A stretch of DNA of 64,000 nt from Fasciolopsis buskii. Its lineage: Eukaryota > Platyhelminthes > Trematoda > Plagiorchiida > Fasciolidae. The notes beneath the pieces are model-generated. The model made no database searches, had not been told where the DNA came from, and worked only from the letters and a program-made list of their open reading frames with translations. The DNA is taken from NCBI GenBank assembly GCA_008360955.1, contig LUCM01005111.1:59608-123607 (forward strand), read 5' to 3'. Numbering within the stretch: position 1 is the first letter of the stretch; every line of letters begins with the position of its first letter. This document shows, piece by piece, positions 14,395 to 24,376 of the stretch. The position numbers and the translations under genes are program-made.

Positions 14395-15060
14395 CTACGA
14401 TAATCATCAATCCGTTAGTCGATGATCTCTTCAGTTCCGGAACAACGGGAAGCTCGTGCTTTCATGTCTTCTAATACGACGACGTTGTCTTATGGCCTCA
14501 ATTATTTTATCGTCTCAAAACGATCGCTCCGCATCGACTCACCCGCCAGACTAGAGTTAGTCTACAAGCAGCTATGGAAAGCAAAAACCCGCGAGTCACG
14601 GATATCAAAGTGGGATGTCTCAAAATGAAACCAAAAGACTGGTAACAACAGTACCAAACGATTGCCATGGAACCGAACTGCCCAGTAGCGAATAACCATT
14701 ACGAAAGAATCGGGTAACCAAAATGAAACCCAAATTTGGTGTTTCTATCAGACAACGGTCACAATGTCGTCATTCCGGATCAATCAGGAAAAACGAGTAA
14801 AATGATCATCATTCTGGAAGACGAGGTAAAAGTCAATTCCTTCTCCGCCACTCCCGTCTCAAGACGGATAGCCAAAGTAAAGTGGAGAGAAGTATAAGTA
14901 TCGATCCACGCCAAACTGAGGGCAGAATTGGGGACCATGAATCGGGGATAAAGAGGATGCCAAACCCGGTATGTGTTTATGGCATCCCAATGCCAGATAA
15001 TGCAATTATACCAGTGACACCAATATACCCCATGACTATGTCCTTCCTAAAATAGCTTGG
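14395..15060 (+). pseudogene. Penelope-like element N-terminal region, decayed copy B
   Basis: This second run through the same domain order has TTTLSYGLNYFIVSKRSL (about 14476), then LVFLSDNGHNVVIPDQ and SKMIIILEDE (14726-14830) in the position of ADKG..VVMD and its KM..LL.D sequel, then VYGIPMPDNAIIPVTPI (about 14972) in the position of the FYGLPKxHK..PLRPIVS box. Finding the same boxes twice within 1.5 kb implies two insertions or a partial tandem, as is common for Penelope-like elements. It is broken by stops. Confidence 0.55.
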
Positions 15061-16675
15061 CAAAAAGGGTTACTCATCTACTTACTGGAATTGACACGAG
15101 GAGTGGTGGAAAATCGTATGATGAAGAAGAGTTTTTGAATGACAAGAATTGTCGAATAGTTTCATTATCCGTGACAGGTGTCTATTTACACACCGGATGT
15201 AAAATCTCTCTTTTCAAACCTCTCCTTTCAACAAAAAGACGATCGATTATTTGTCCCAGATCACGAGGAAGAACAATATGAAGATTGAATGGTCATACTC
15301 TGAGCTTGTACTCATAGTAATACTGTAGATTTGAAATATAAAATTCTACTGGTTTGAATTAATGTGCTTATCAGTAGTAGTATTCTGGGATGCTTTTAAG
15401 AGAGTATTTTTGTCTCTGGCGATGTGAGAACGTAACTCGGAAGTTTTGATTAACCTGGACGGATTAAACTGGTCGTACAATGAGAACACGTAAGTCTCCC
15501 AAATCGAAGGCCTGGTTTCAAACCCTGGGTGCATTGGTAGATATTCATCGCTGAAGAGCTCGAGTTTGAGATGAATGTCCACATGTGGATTCACGAGTGC
15601 AAGTTTGATCGGATGGACTGAAGCTTGTGCGAAAACGTTTTGTCCGAACGGCAGTGAATTAAACACTAGTGACACCAATTGTCAAAAATTGTAACAACAA
15701 GAATATTAAGCCTAACGAACGACATAACTCGTCATTCTCTCTATGACCTGTCGGATACGCATACAAACGGTGAAAGTATGACTGCCTTTTCAGGCCAAAT
15801 GTCCGCCTTTCCGATTTGGTTGTAGGGAACCGTGACAATAAAGTCACCGGAATGAATTAGCCCACTGGCCACTGCCGGTCAGAAGTGACCGCCCGGCATG
15901 TGTGTTCGAAGTGACTACCTCTGACTCTTCCAGATGGTATAGCTAAGCCAATTAATTTGCAGTTTACAAACTTTACCAATTGTTTGGAATGACTAGCCCA
16001 GCTCACGAGGACCCATTACAAAAAGATAGTAAAAATATAAAATCCAAAACAGTTTGCGATCAGTCTAGATAACATCTACCATGGTCGAAATAAAAGTTGG
16101 ACCGCATCATCTGTGAAAAATTTTGTTGATTCATTTTGCTATTGTAGCACCAAATCCGTCCGAGTGATCCTCTAACGTGAACCGGTGCACAAACAAAGTG
16201 GTCACACCTAAACGCAAGGTTATTGTCGTGGCTCGTTTATATTTTCATGAAAAATGTAACAATCGACAAGCGTCTGCCCTGGTTGCAAATTTTATTGTTA
16301 CTTTCTGTGTTGCCTTTAATGTTTCCCCAACTTTAATCATCCTTTAATTCCGATTGTCCAGGTTAGTCAGAGAGTCAAGCATCCGAGGCGAATTGTTAGC
16401 CCCGTGCAAAAGCAAACAGCGTAAAAACTCCCGTCCTTTTTAACTGTTAGGAAGTACTAAATAGCGCAATTGGTGTCCAGTGAGCATGTCAATCTGTCAT
16501 TCCCTATTTTCTTCATAAGTTCTGTGTGATCGGCGCACTTCAAATAATAACGAACAGGACACAAATTCTATTTTTTTTGACGCATTTTTAGTAGTGTTTT
16601 GCTTTTTCTCTCTCTCTGTTTTGGCCTACGGAAATTTTGTTCACTTTCTGTAAAACTGGACAGTGGATTTGATCG

Positions 16676-16842
16676 TTTTTATCTTCTACTTCCTTTAGTA
16701 ATGAAATAACAATCTGCACCATTTCTCAGGAAGGGAGCTATGATCAACAGAAGATTGCCAAGTGGGGAAGTTGACCGGCGGTGGGAGGACTTGAACCGAC
16801 GTCGAAACGCCGCGATCTTATCCGTTTGGTCACAACCGACGA
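16676..16842 (-). mobile_element. tRNA-derived SINE, copy 2
   Basis: Same family and orientation as the copy at 2.7 kb. The tail (GTTATTTCATTACTAAAGG and GGTCAACTTCCCC, minus strand) is conserved, and the head has the B-box GGTTCAAGTCC. The A-box side is more diverged. Confidence 0.75.
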
Positions 16843-19800
16843 TATATCGTGAAATGCTGGTCATATTGATGCTACCATCTCGCAACGAACGATTCATTGT
16901 GAAAGTCACAACAAAGACAAACTGATCTATGAGAAAAATGGCCGTTGCTATGCCATTCCATGTCAAATATTAAGTTGACTCAAGCCTGCTAAAACGGTCA
17001 CGAAAGACTAGATTTATTCGCGTGAAAATTTGTTATCGAAACCTAAAACAAGTTCATTGGAGTTGATTATTTTTTTTACTACACAAAATGATTCAGACTA
17101 AGTGGGCTAATCCACGTGATCGAAAGACATCGCAAAGGGTAACGTGCATGGGAAATATTTGAACACCATTTGGCTTGTTGACTGTACTTTGGAAAACAAA
17201 CATTGCACGTTTTGGGATGTGGGTTGTTCGCGATAAGGTAAGTAATGAGAAAGTCTTTGTAATCGCTTAAGTATCGGGAAGTTTTTTCCACGCACATGAT
17301 GGTTAACTTTACGTTTAAAATATTGCATTGTGTTGCGATAATACAATATGATATTGGTGCCAATAACTGGTGTTTTATCCCGTTCCACCTAAATCCGTTT
17401 AGGCGATCAGTGAGGGGCACAGATGAGTGAATTATTGGCTTCATTCGACCGGTAAACAAGTTAAAATAAACCCACGCGCAGCCCTGTAAAGTGCATCAGT
17501 CTTTGAAGCACCTCTCGAATTGTTTACTGACGTCAATGAACTGCAATGGTTGAATTTTCATCCCTTCCTCCTCCGGTGCTCATTATGCGACAAGCTGTGC
17601 AGTTGTTTTGTCCAACTGCACCATTGTTTACGTTATTTTCCATCGTGTTTAATCTGTACTCAGTTCCGATTTTCAATTTCAGTTTCTATAGCCATTAACC
17701 TCACATCAGCATGTTCTGGTTTTGATTTTCGTCTCACAACATCGCTTAATCAAAGTAGAAAAACAGAACGGGACACAATGAAAGGGTGATTGCAAGGTAA
17801 GATGATAGTGCCAATGACTGTGGACTTTAACGATAACATCTACCGTCTCCAGCCACCGCATACATGGGATCTCGTGTACACTAACCGGCCCCACACAGGC
17901 CATTCCGTTGGTTACGATTCTCATACCGTTTGTCATGTGATCGACTGACCACGTCGACCGATCTTTCAACCATAACTACCGGCAAAGAATGGCTTACGAC
18001 GAGTTAGTCGTTCTGTCCATTTTCCAAGCACCGTAGTCTATTCATATTCAGTGTCTGGTGAAATACGAAGGCCTCATATCTTGCTCCAAAACTTCTAAGT
18101 TCCCGATAAAATCTCTCCACTAAATTCTATAAATGCAAAGAAATAAAAAAACCGCTGATCAAGATTCAGCTCCAATAGAAAGCTTCCCCATAAACCAAAA
18201 GGAAATCCTACTAGGCGATCAGAAATCAAAGGAAAATTTTTCAGATCAAAAAATCTTTGTGTATTTTTTTTATTGCCGCTTAAGATACGCTGAATAAAAT
18301 AGCCAGACATCGTCATACTCGAATAGCTTGAACAATGAAGAAGCGACTGAGGCCGACACCGTATATACTGATTGACCTAATACACGTTTGCCATTAGAAT
18401 TCAGATGTCAAAGTCAGCTTCATATGCATCTGAACCGGTTTCAACCCGGAAATATTTTCAGAATGATCAATTCAGCAAACTAGCGATCGGATGTAATGGC
18501 CTACTTGATTCATCATTCAAAGCGCCAGTTCCTGATGTGCACTGGTGATATCCTCTATGGTAAATTTCTTACTGAATGAATCTAGCAGTCTTCCTCTCAA
18601 ATCGCGGTTTTAAGCCTTATCGGCAAGAATCGAAATCCGTACCACGGGTGATTGCGCAACTCCTCGACGGTCTGCTAATGCTGATTTTCCTCTGTAAGCA
18701 TCGGTTTCTGTCAACTTGTCACTGATGCTTCCTCTCAAAAGTTTGGATATTCCGACTGCCGTGCCATAAACTTTGTCAAGCGGTTGCAGAACTATTTATC
18801 CGTTTCATATTCTATTCACAGCTAGTCGTCACACATTCGCCATGTGGATCTTATTGAAAGGGCTGGAATATTTTGGGGATTCTGATAGACATAACTTGAC
18901 GGACGATAGTAAAAGTCACAGCGTTAACTAGCATCGCAAACTAAGGTTCTTTTGATAATAGGTAAAATGAACAGACGACCAAAAGGCACTCACTCTTTTC
19001 CCATACACATTCGGTGATCGAAGGGTGTGTGATCTCCCCATCGATGATTGCACAGTAGTCTTTCGAATGATCAACTATTGTGACCCAGATGTTAACAAGT
19101 TTGAATCATGGAATCAGGAACATCGTTGTCAACATTTAATATTCACAATTAAATCCAAACCGTATATCGATTACTCGACATGATTTGGGCATCCAATAAT
19201 ATTTCATTATTGTGTTTGATCTCGCTAAATCCGTTTTGATGAATCCTAATTACGGTTTATTGTAAGTCTGAATATCAGACAAATATGAGTATGACTTCTA
19301 TTTTGGTTCACTACTGCTCCTTGTCCGTTGTTGGATTGCGTAACGGTGAAATTTTTTAACTCGTTTCCTCTCCTTTGAATGTGCAAAAAAACAAAGCAAA
19401 TTAGACAATCGTGGATGAAACGCATTTTAGTCGATTTGGGGTTTTGAAATGAACTGTTTTCATCTCCTAGTCAGTAGTCAATTACATGAAGCTTGCAAAA
19501 TAAATCCGTTCGTTTTTGAAGAGCGTAAATTGCGCCGACTGGAAGAAAAAATCTAAGATTTTGTCTGCACTGCGTTCAAACCCAACCACAACAGGTTAGT
19601 ATACTGAGAATGGCTCCGCTTCTTAGGTGTTGCTAAACTACATCTCGTGATCCGCGATCCTCGCAACAGCTTCGGAGAAGTTGCTAATCTTACGTGCATA
19701 TCGTGGCTCGCGTACTCCATATTCAGCCTGGCTCTTCATCCAAGAGTCATAAACAAAGCTCTCAAGAGACGTCGAAAAGCATGGCTTGATCTTGCCACTT

Positions 19801-20745
19801 TATCGTCATTCACGTGTGCCAGCCGGACACAATGTGTCCGTAGTCTGCATTCGCAGTTGGTCTAAATAATTCCACTCGAGCGTGGTAAACGAAGCAGGAC
19901 GCTTGGTTATTCCGTTTCGAAACTGCCGACGTTTGAATTTCGATTTTGTCCGGAACAATGGAAGACTAAATTCTTATTTCCGTTACCAATTTTGTTAGCA
20001 AATTTCGAAACATTTTCTGTCATTAAACAGCCAATTCGAAAACTTTGAAATTTGCGGTAATTTCAAACAACTATCCTTCCAAGTAATATCTTATGCAAAC
20101 AAGAGAGAACAAACTTTCCCGAAATGTGTTTTTTCTAAATACTCATGCCCCATTTGTTATAAGCTATTTGGAAACTTGTAAATACATTGTAACCGGAGAC
20201 GTGCATGATAAGCCTGGGGCTATGGGAATCATTGGGTTTGGCCTGTCTCGAACAATTTCGACAACCTTCCATTCACAGCTTGACAATTTCTAAACAGAAC
20301 AGATTGTTCTCACCAATTCAACAGGCAGTAATTTTAGTCCGTGTTGAAAATGAATTAATCGACATACCTGTTGTTCGGTTACCTTAACACTAGACTTTGA
20401 ACATTCTAAATTGTGACAGTTGGCACGACCTAGCCAACTGCCATTATCTTCGACTGACGTATATATATGATTTGATGTGATTTTCAAAAAAGACACTTTG
20501 ATGTGCGATAAATTTAGCAATCCCGATGATATGGAAACAGGATAAGTGCGCATTTTCAAATGATCTACATTAATTGGACTCACCATTGTGCCTCCAATAT
20601 GACTAACTGCTTTCATTTGTGCCGCGCTGGCAACCTCAGCGTCAGGTGATGGAATGCAATCTGTGATGACAGTATAGGGGGAGAGAAATGGGAAATCCGG
20701 ATTAGATTAATATAACTTTTAAGTTATTCCGATGCAACGTGTAGT
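16843..20745. other. No gene recognised
   Basis: The longest open frame is 126 codons on the minus strand (17079-17459), Cys-rich in places but without a known pattern. Confidence 0.6.
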
Positions 20746-20804
20746 CCTACTATTATTACTATTATTATTATTAGTAGTAGTAGTAGTAGTAGTAGCAGTA
20801 GCAA
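20746..20804. repeat. (TTA)n-(TAG)n trinucleotide microsatellite
   Basis: A run of ACTATTATTATT changes abruptly to TAGTAGTAGTAG and then to degenerate AGCAGTAGCAAT units. Confidence 0.95.
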
Positions 20805-21876
20805 TAGTTGAAACGAGGGTATTAAGTTGTTACCCAGAATGTTCCCTCTCCAAAGTCCCATGTAAAAGCTCCGATCACAAGTTAACCAAGAAAATGACAA
20901 GTTGCATGACTACTTCACACGGGTCATCCCCTCTGCCAGAAACAATATTTTTCTTCAAACGATTTGTTCCTTTTAGGCCACTAATCAATGGTATACAAAT
21001 TACAGTTTGCTCCAAGTTTCTTACTCAACACCTGAGTTGATTTGGCATTTCATGGTCAAAGAATGAAGAAGAGTATGTGGATATCTTTCTTTTACACAAG
21101 TCAGTACAAATTTTATTTCACTTCAAAATTGTACGACATTCAAGAATTTTCTTAGACGAAGTTTTCTATGACAACCTCGTGGTAGATGCAGCTGCACGAA
21201 GTGGGGAAGGTTAACCGTTCGCGTCCGATTTATCAAGCCAATTGAAAAGATGGTTGAAGTCGAATACGAGTGTCTTTCTGCTCCCGATCGATCGTTCACC
21301 TTCGCCAATGGCATATTATCGGTATCCCTTAGGTCATATTCCACGGAACACTTTTTTCTACAGTCCAGTGCTGGCACCAGATCACACGTTGAATTGTGAA
21401 GGTCCACGAGGTTTGGGGAACCTGCGAAACTAGATGACGTTTGGCTATCGGCCAACAGAAAGCTGAGAAACGTCACAGTTCGCAGCACGCATTTTTATGG
21501 TTATCAAGCTTGAAATCTGAGGATGCTCGGTGATTGTCTACACCCGATGGTCGTTATCTACGAAGCAGTGCCCGAGCCTGGTGGAAAAATCGGGTAAGCA
21601 AGAATCAGGTGCATTGTCGTGTGTTGAATGCAGACTGCTGTTTTTTGACCTAAATAGTTCCTGTCAACATCCGCCAGTATTTCACGCCTTCTCGATTGGG
21701 GCCCAAGAGATGAGAACTAATATAAATTGAAGAAGCTGGTGTACATAGCTCGGGACCGAATTTATTGTCGTCAACACTATGCGGTTAGTCTGTTGACTCA
21801 GTAGGCTAATGAACAGACGACAAAAGTCTAAAAGGTCATGCAGAAGGAACAAAAACAAGTTTTACTCGAGTGCCAG
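20805..21876. other. No gene recognised; left flank of ribozyme array
   Basis: A 121-codon minus open frame (21123-21488) starts with a hydrophobic run but has no supporting homology or splice context, so it is not called. Confidence 0.55.
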
Positions 21877-21933
21877 GCACTCGACTTGCCTAATAAGCGC
21901 TAAAAGCTGCGAAACCGGGCTTGTGCTTCCGGG
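21877..21933 (+). ncRNA. Degenerate hammerhead at the left edge of the array
   Basis: It aligns with the intact ribozymes but box 1 is CTAATAA instead of CTGACGA, and the cleavage triplet is GGC instead of GTC. GAAAC is kept at 21911-21915. Loss of the invariant G-A bases and the triplet U predicts no cleavage. It marks an old edge unit, a usual pattern for tandem arrays. Confidence 0.7.
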
Positions 21934-22190
21934 GGAATTGTGCTCACTAATCCACATACTACTTACAGTTTCTATCCATTCTGGTGGCATCTTGCCCTCG
22001 TTCTAAGGCTTAATCTAACTGACAAAGAATTATAAACGAATCACGATTGTGCTTCTTCTGTGGACTCTTCGGCGGAAACCTTCGACGAAGAGCTTCCATG
22101 CACACTCCTGTTGCTACAGATTCGATTCTGGTGAGAAATATCAATCAATTCGGAGTGTACAAGTATGTGGATGTTTAGACAAGAGAGCAT

Positions 22191-22245
22191 CGGGTACGCA
22201 TACCTGACGAGCGACAATAACCGCGAAACCGGTCGTGTGCTCCCG
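22191..22245 (+). ncRNA. Hammerhead ribozyme, type I (copy 1)
   Basis: This is a self-cleaving RNA. Stem I outer helix: CGGG (22191-22194) with CCCG (22242-22245). The internal loop is TAC opposite T. Stem I inner helix: GCATAC (22198-22203) with GTGTGC (22235-22240), all paired with one G-U. Core box 1 is CTGACGA (22204-22210). Stem II is GCG/CGC with the 8-nt loop ACAATAAC. Core box 2 is GAAA (22225-22228). Stem III is only CC/GG followed by the cleavage triplet GTC, so cleavage is predicted between 22234 and 22235. All invariant core bases are present. Stem III has no room for a loop, so activity may require pairing of two ribozymes. Confidence 0.87.
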
Positions 22246-22497
22246 GGCTAATTTTGTTTACGCATCCAGATACTACTTCCTGCTTATATATATATCCTGG
22301 GGCATTCTGCCCTCGTTCCTAAGGTTGGCTCAGCCCAACTGACAAAGAATTATCAACGAATCACAGTTGTGATTCTTCTGTGGACTCTTCGACGAAGAGC
22401 TTCCATGCACACTCCTGTTGCTACAGATTCGATTCTGGTGAGAAATATCAATCAATTCGGAGTGTACAAGTATGTGGATGTTTAGACAAGAGAGCAT

Positions 22498-22552
22498 CGG
22501 GTACGCATACCTGACGAGCGACAATAACCGCGAAACCGGTCGTGTGCTCCCG
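22498..22552 (+). ncRNA. Hammerhead ribozyme, type I (copy 2)
   Basis: Identical in every helix and core position to the copy 307 bp upstream: CTGACGA at 22511-22517, stem II 22518-22531, GAAA 22532-22535, predicted cleavage after C22541. Cleavage here and in copy 1 would release a 307-nt RNA. Confidence 0.87.
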
Positions 22553-22804
22553 GGCTAATTTTGTTTACGCATCCAGATACTACTTCCTGCTTATATATAT
22601 ATCCTGGGGCATTCTGCCCTCGTTCCTAAGGTTGGCTCAGCCCAACTGACAAAGAATTATCAACGAATCACAGTTGTGATTCTTCTGTGGACTCTTCGAC
22701 GAAGAGCTTCCATGCACACTCCTGTTGCTACAGATTCGATTCTGGTGAGAAATATCAATCAATTCGGAGTGTACAAGTATGTGGATGTTTAGACAAGAGA
22801 GCAT

Positions 22805-22859
22805 CGGGTACGCATACCTGACGAGCGACAATAACCGCGAAACCGGTCGTGTGCTCCCG
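22805..22859 (+). ncRNA. Hammerhead ribozyme, type I (copy 3)
   Basis: The third intact copy has CTGACGA at 22818-22824, stem II 22825-22838, GAAA 22839-22842 and predicted cleavage after C22848. Its sequence is unchanged from copies 1 and 2, showing recent amplification or homogenisation. Confidence 0.87.
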
Positions 22860-23111
22860 GGCTAATTTTGTTTACGCATCCAGATACTACTTCCTGCTTA
22901 TATATATATCCTGGGGCATTCTGCCCTCGTTCCTAAGGTTGGCTCAGCCCAACTGACAAAGAATTATCAACGAATCACAGTTGTGATTCTTCTGTGGACT
23001 CTTCGACGAAGAGCTTCCATGCACACTCCTGTTGCTACAGATTCGATTCTGGTGAGAAATATCAATCAATTCGGAGTGTACAAGTATGTGGATGTTTAGA
23101 CAAGAGAGCAT

Positions 23112-23136
23112 CGGGTACGCATACCTGACGAGCGAN
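23112..23136 (+). ncRNA. Truncated hammerhead at assembly join (copy 4)
   Basis: Stem I 5' strand, CTGACGA (23125-23131), stem II GCG and the first loop base are present. The sequence then breaks at an N and continues into only loosely similar sequence. The 3' half (GAAA, stem III, cleavage site) is missing from the assembly here. Confidence 0.75.
23136..23136. other. Undetermined base / assembly join
   Basis: A lone N sits in the middle of ribozyme stem-loop II. Sequence to its left is the exact 307-bp repeat; to its right it is not. A collapsed or mis-joined tandem array is the simplest reading. Confidence 0.85.
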
Positions 23137-23924
23137 GGTAACGGGATTTCTTTTCACACTTTAACTGTACATGCTGAGACTACTTCTTCCTGCTTTCAGT
23201 GCTTCTAAAGAGGAACGAGTTTTAGAAACAAGCCATACCGCATTCAATCTTCGATTCTAATTCACATCTCGGGGTCTGCCTCCCTAAGCAGTCCACATTC
23301 CTTGAACCCCACCCACGAAGGCAGGAAAACCGAAGTTAGCTTCCTGATATCTTTACATCAATTCATAACTAACTGTAGCATCGTTTCCTTCAGCTTTGAC
23401 TACCACATGCAAGAATGCACGAGAAAGCAGGCGATGCAGCGTCGTGTATCGTCGTTTCCCTGTGTTGAAATTTACCCTTCGGAATGCCGATCTTATCTAT
23501 TGATCGCTGTCGTCCGTCCCGGCTATTTCAACTGAAAACAACCAAAGGACACCAGCAAACATAGATCCACGTTTATTAAGTAAACACATCACGTATTAAT
23601 AGGTTGCTCTGCTTGTATTACTGAACCCGTGCGATCGTCAACATTTCACCGGCTGTCCGGGTATTGTTTTCATTGGTCCATCTTGTTCGATGCATTTCAC
23701 CTAATTCAGTTCATCGCATTTTCTGTTCAATCCGGATCATTCATCTTGAATGGCTGAAAATATGATCTTCTTTTTGCACATTTGCACTCTTCCTTTCGAC
23801 TCAGGCCACGGCTGCGTGTTGATTGCTATTTGTCTGCTACGATCCTGCGTCGGGCAAGCGCCAGTAATCAGTGAAACAGCTACTGGACTTGGGCGAAATA
23901 CCGATTAGAGTACCATTTCCTCAC

Positions 23925-24376
23925 ATTTGCAGTATGTGTTCAGGCCACCGAGGATAAGGTAGATCGATTACTTCAGCGAGAGGACCGCTGCCTTCACCTA
24001 ACTCAAGGTGACGCACCTTACAACCGATGGCTCCATGTTCCCACCAGACTCTAACTATGCTTTTGAGATAGCGGTGACCGAATACATGACGTCTCCTGAT
24101 ACGCTTATCGTGTAATAGCCAAGTCACACTATTGTAGAGATTAACACTACTAGTTATTATATCGTATGCTCTCCGTTTGATAGAAAACCGGAAGACATGA
24201 TGGTGTCGCAGGTTCGCAAAAGCTGCTATGGATTTTGCATTTTGCAAATTTTGACGTCCTTCCCCGCACATTTGCCAGAGTTCATCAGAGTCCCGAGGTA
24301 CGTAAAGCTACCGACAACCTTTAACCGATATGGTCGCAGACTGAGGGCAGTCCAATAGAATTACCTTACACTTGAA
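23925..24376 (-). pseudogene. RTE-type LINE fragment, C-terminal part of ORF2
   Basis: On the minus strand: FKCKVILLDC, then VVGSFTYLGTL in the next frame, then AAFANLRH, LYNSVTWLLHDKRIRRRHVF, HRYLKSIVRVWWEH and RWPEHILQM. This is the order seen after the RT domain in fluke non-LTR elements (VVDKFVYLGS, AFANLRHLWRR, LYG.ETW, FDHRCLR.IAR..W.H, RWLGHVLRM). A stop and at least one frameshift show it is dead. No RT catalytic region or 3' tail was found nearby. Confidence 0.75.

Larger units (their letters stand above)
21877..23136 (+). repeat. Tandem array of 307-bp hammerhead-ribozyme units (retrozyme-like)
   Basis: The period is exactly 307 bp: the ribozyme core CTGACGA recurs at 22204, 22511, 22818 and 23125. 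The full-length units are nearly identical. A diverged leading unit starts near 21877, 314 bp upstream. The last unit breaks at the undetermined base 23136. Each unit has one complete plus-strand hammerhead, a TTATATATATATCC track and three short inverted repeats (first full copy: 22324-22339, 22358-22375 and 22385-22399). Tandem 170-400-bp units each with a type I hammerhead is the definition of metazoan retrozymes. The true copy number is unknown because of the break. The open frames inside the units are incidental. Confidence 0.93.

Noticed and set aside
22330..22831. Two identical 64-codon minus-strand open frames
   Set aside because: They are simply the same stretch of consecutive 307-bp repeat units and run against the ribozyme strand.
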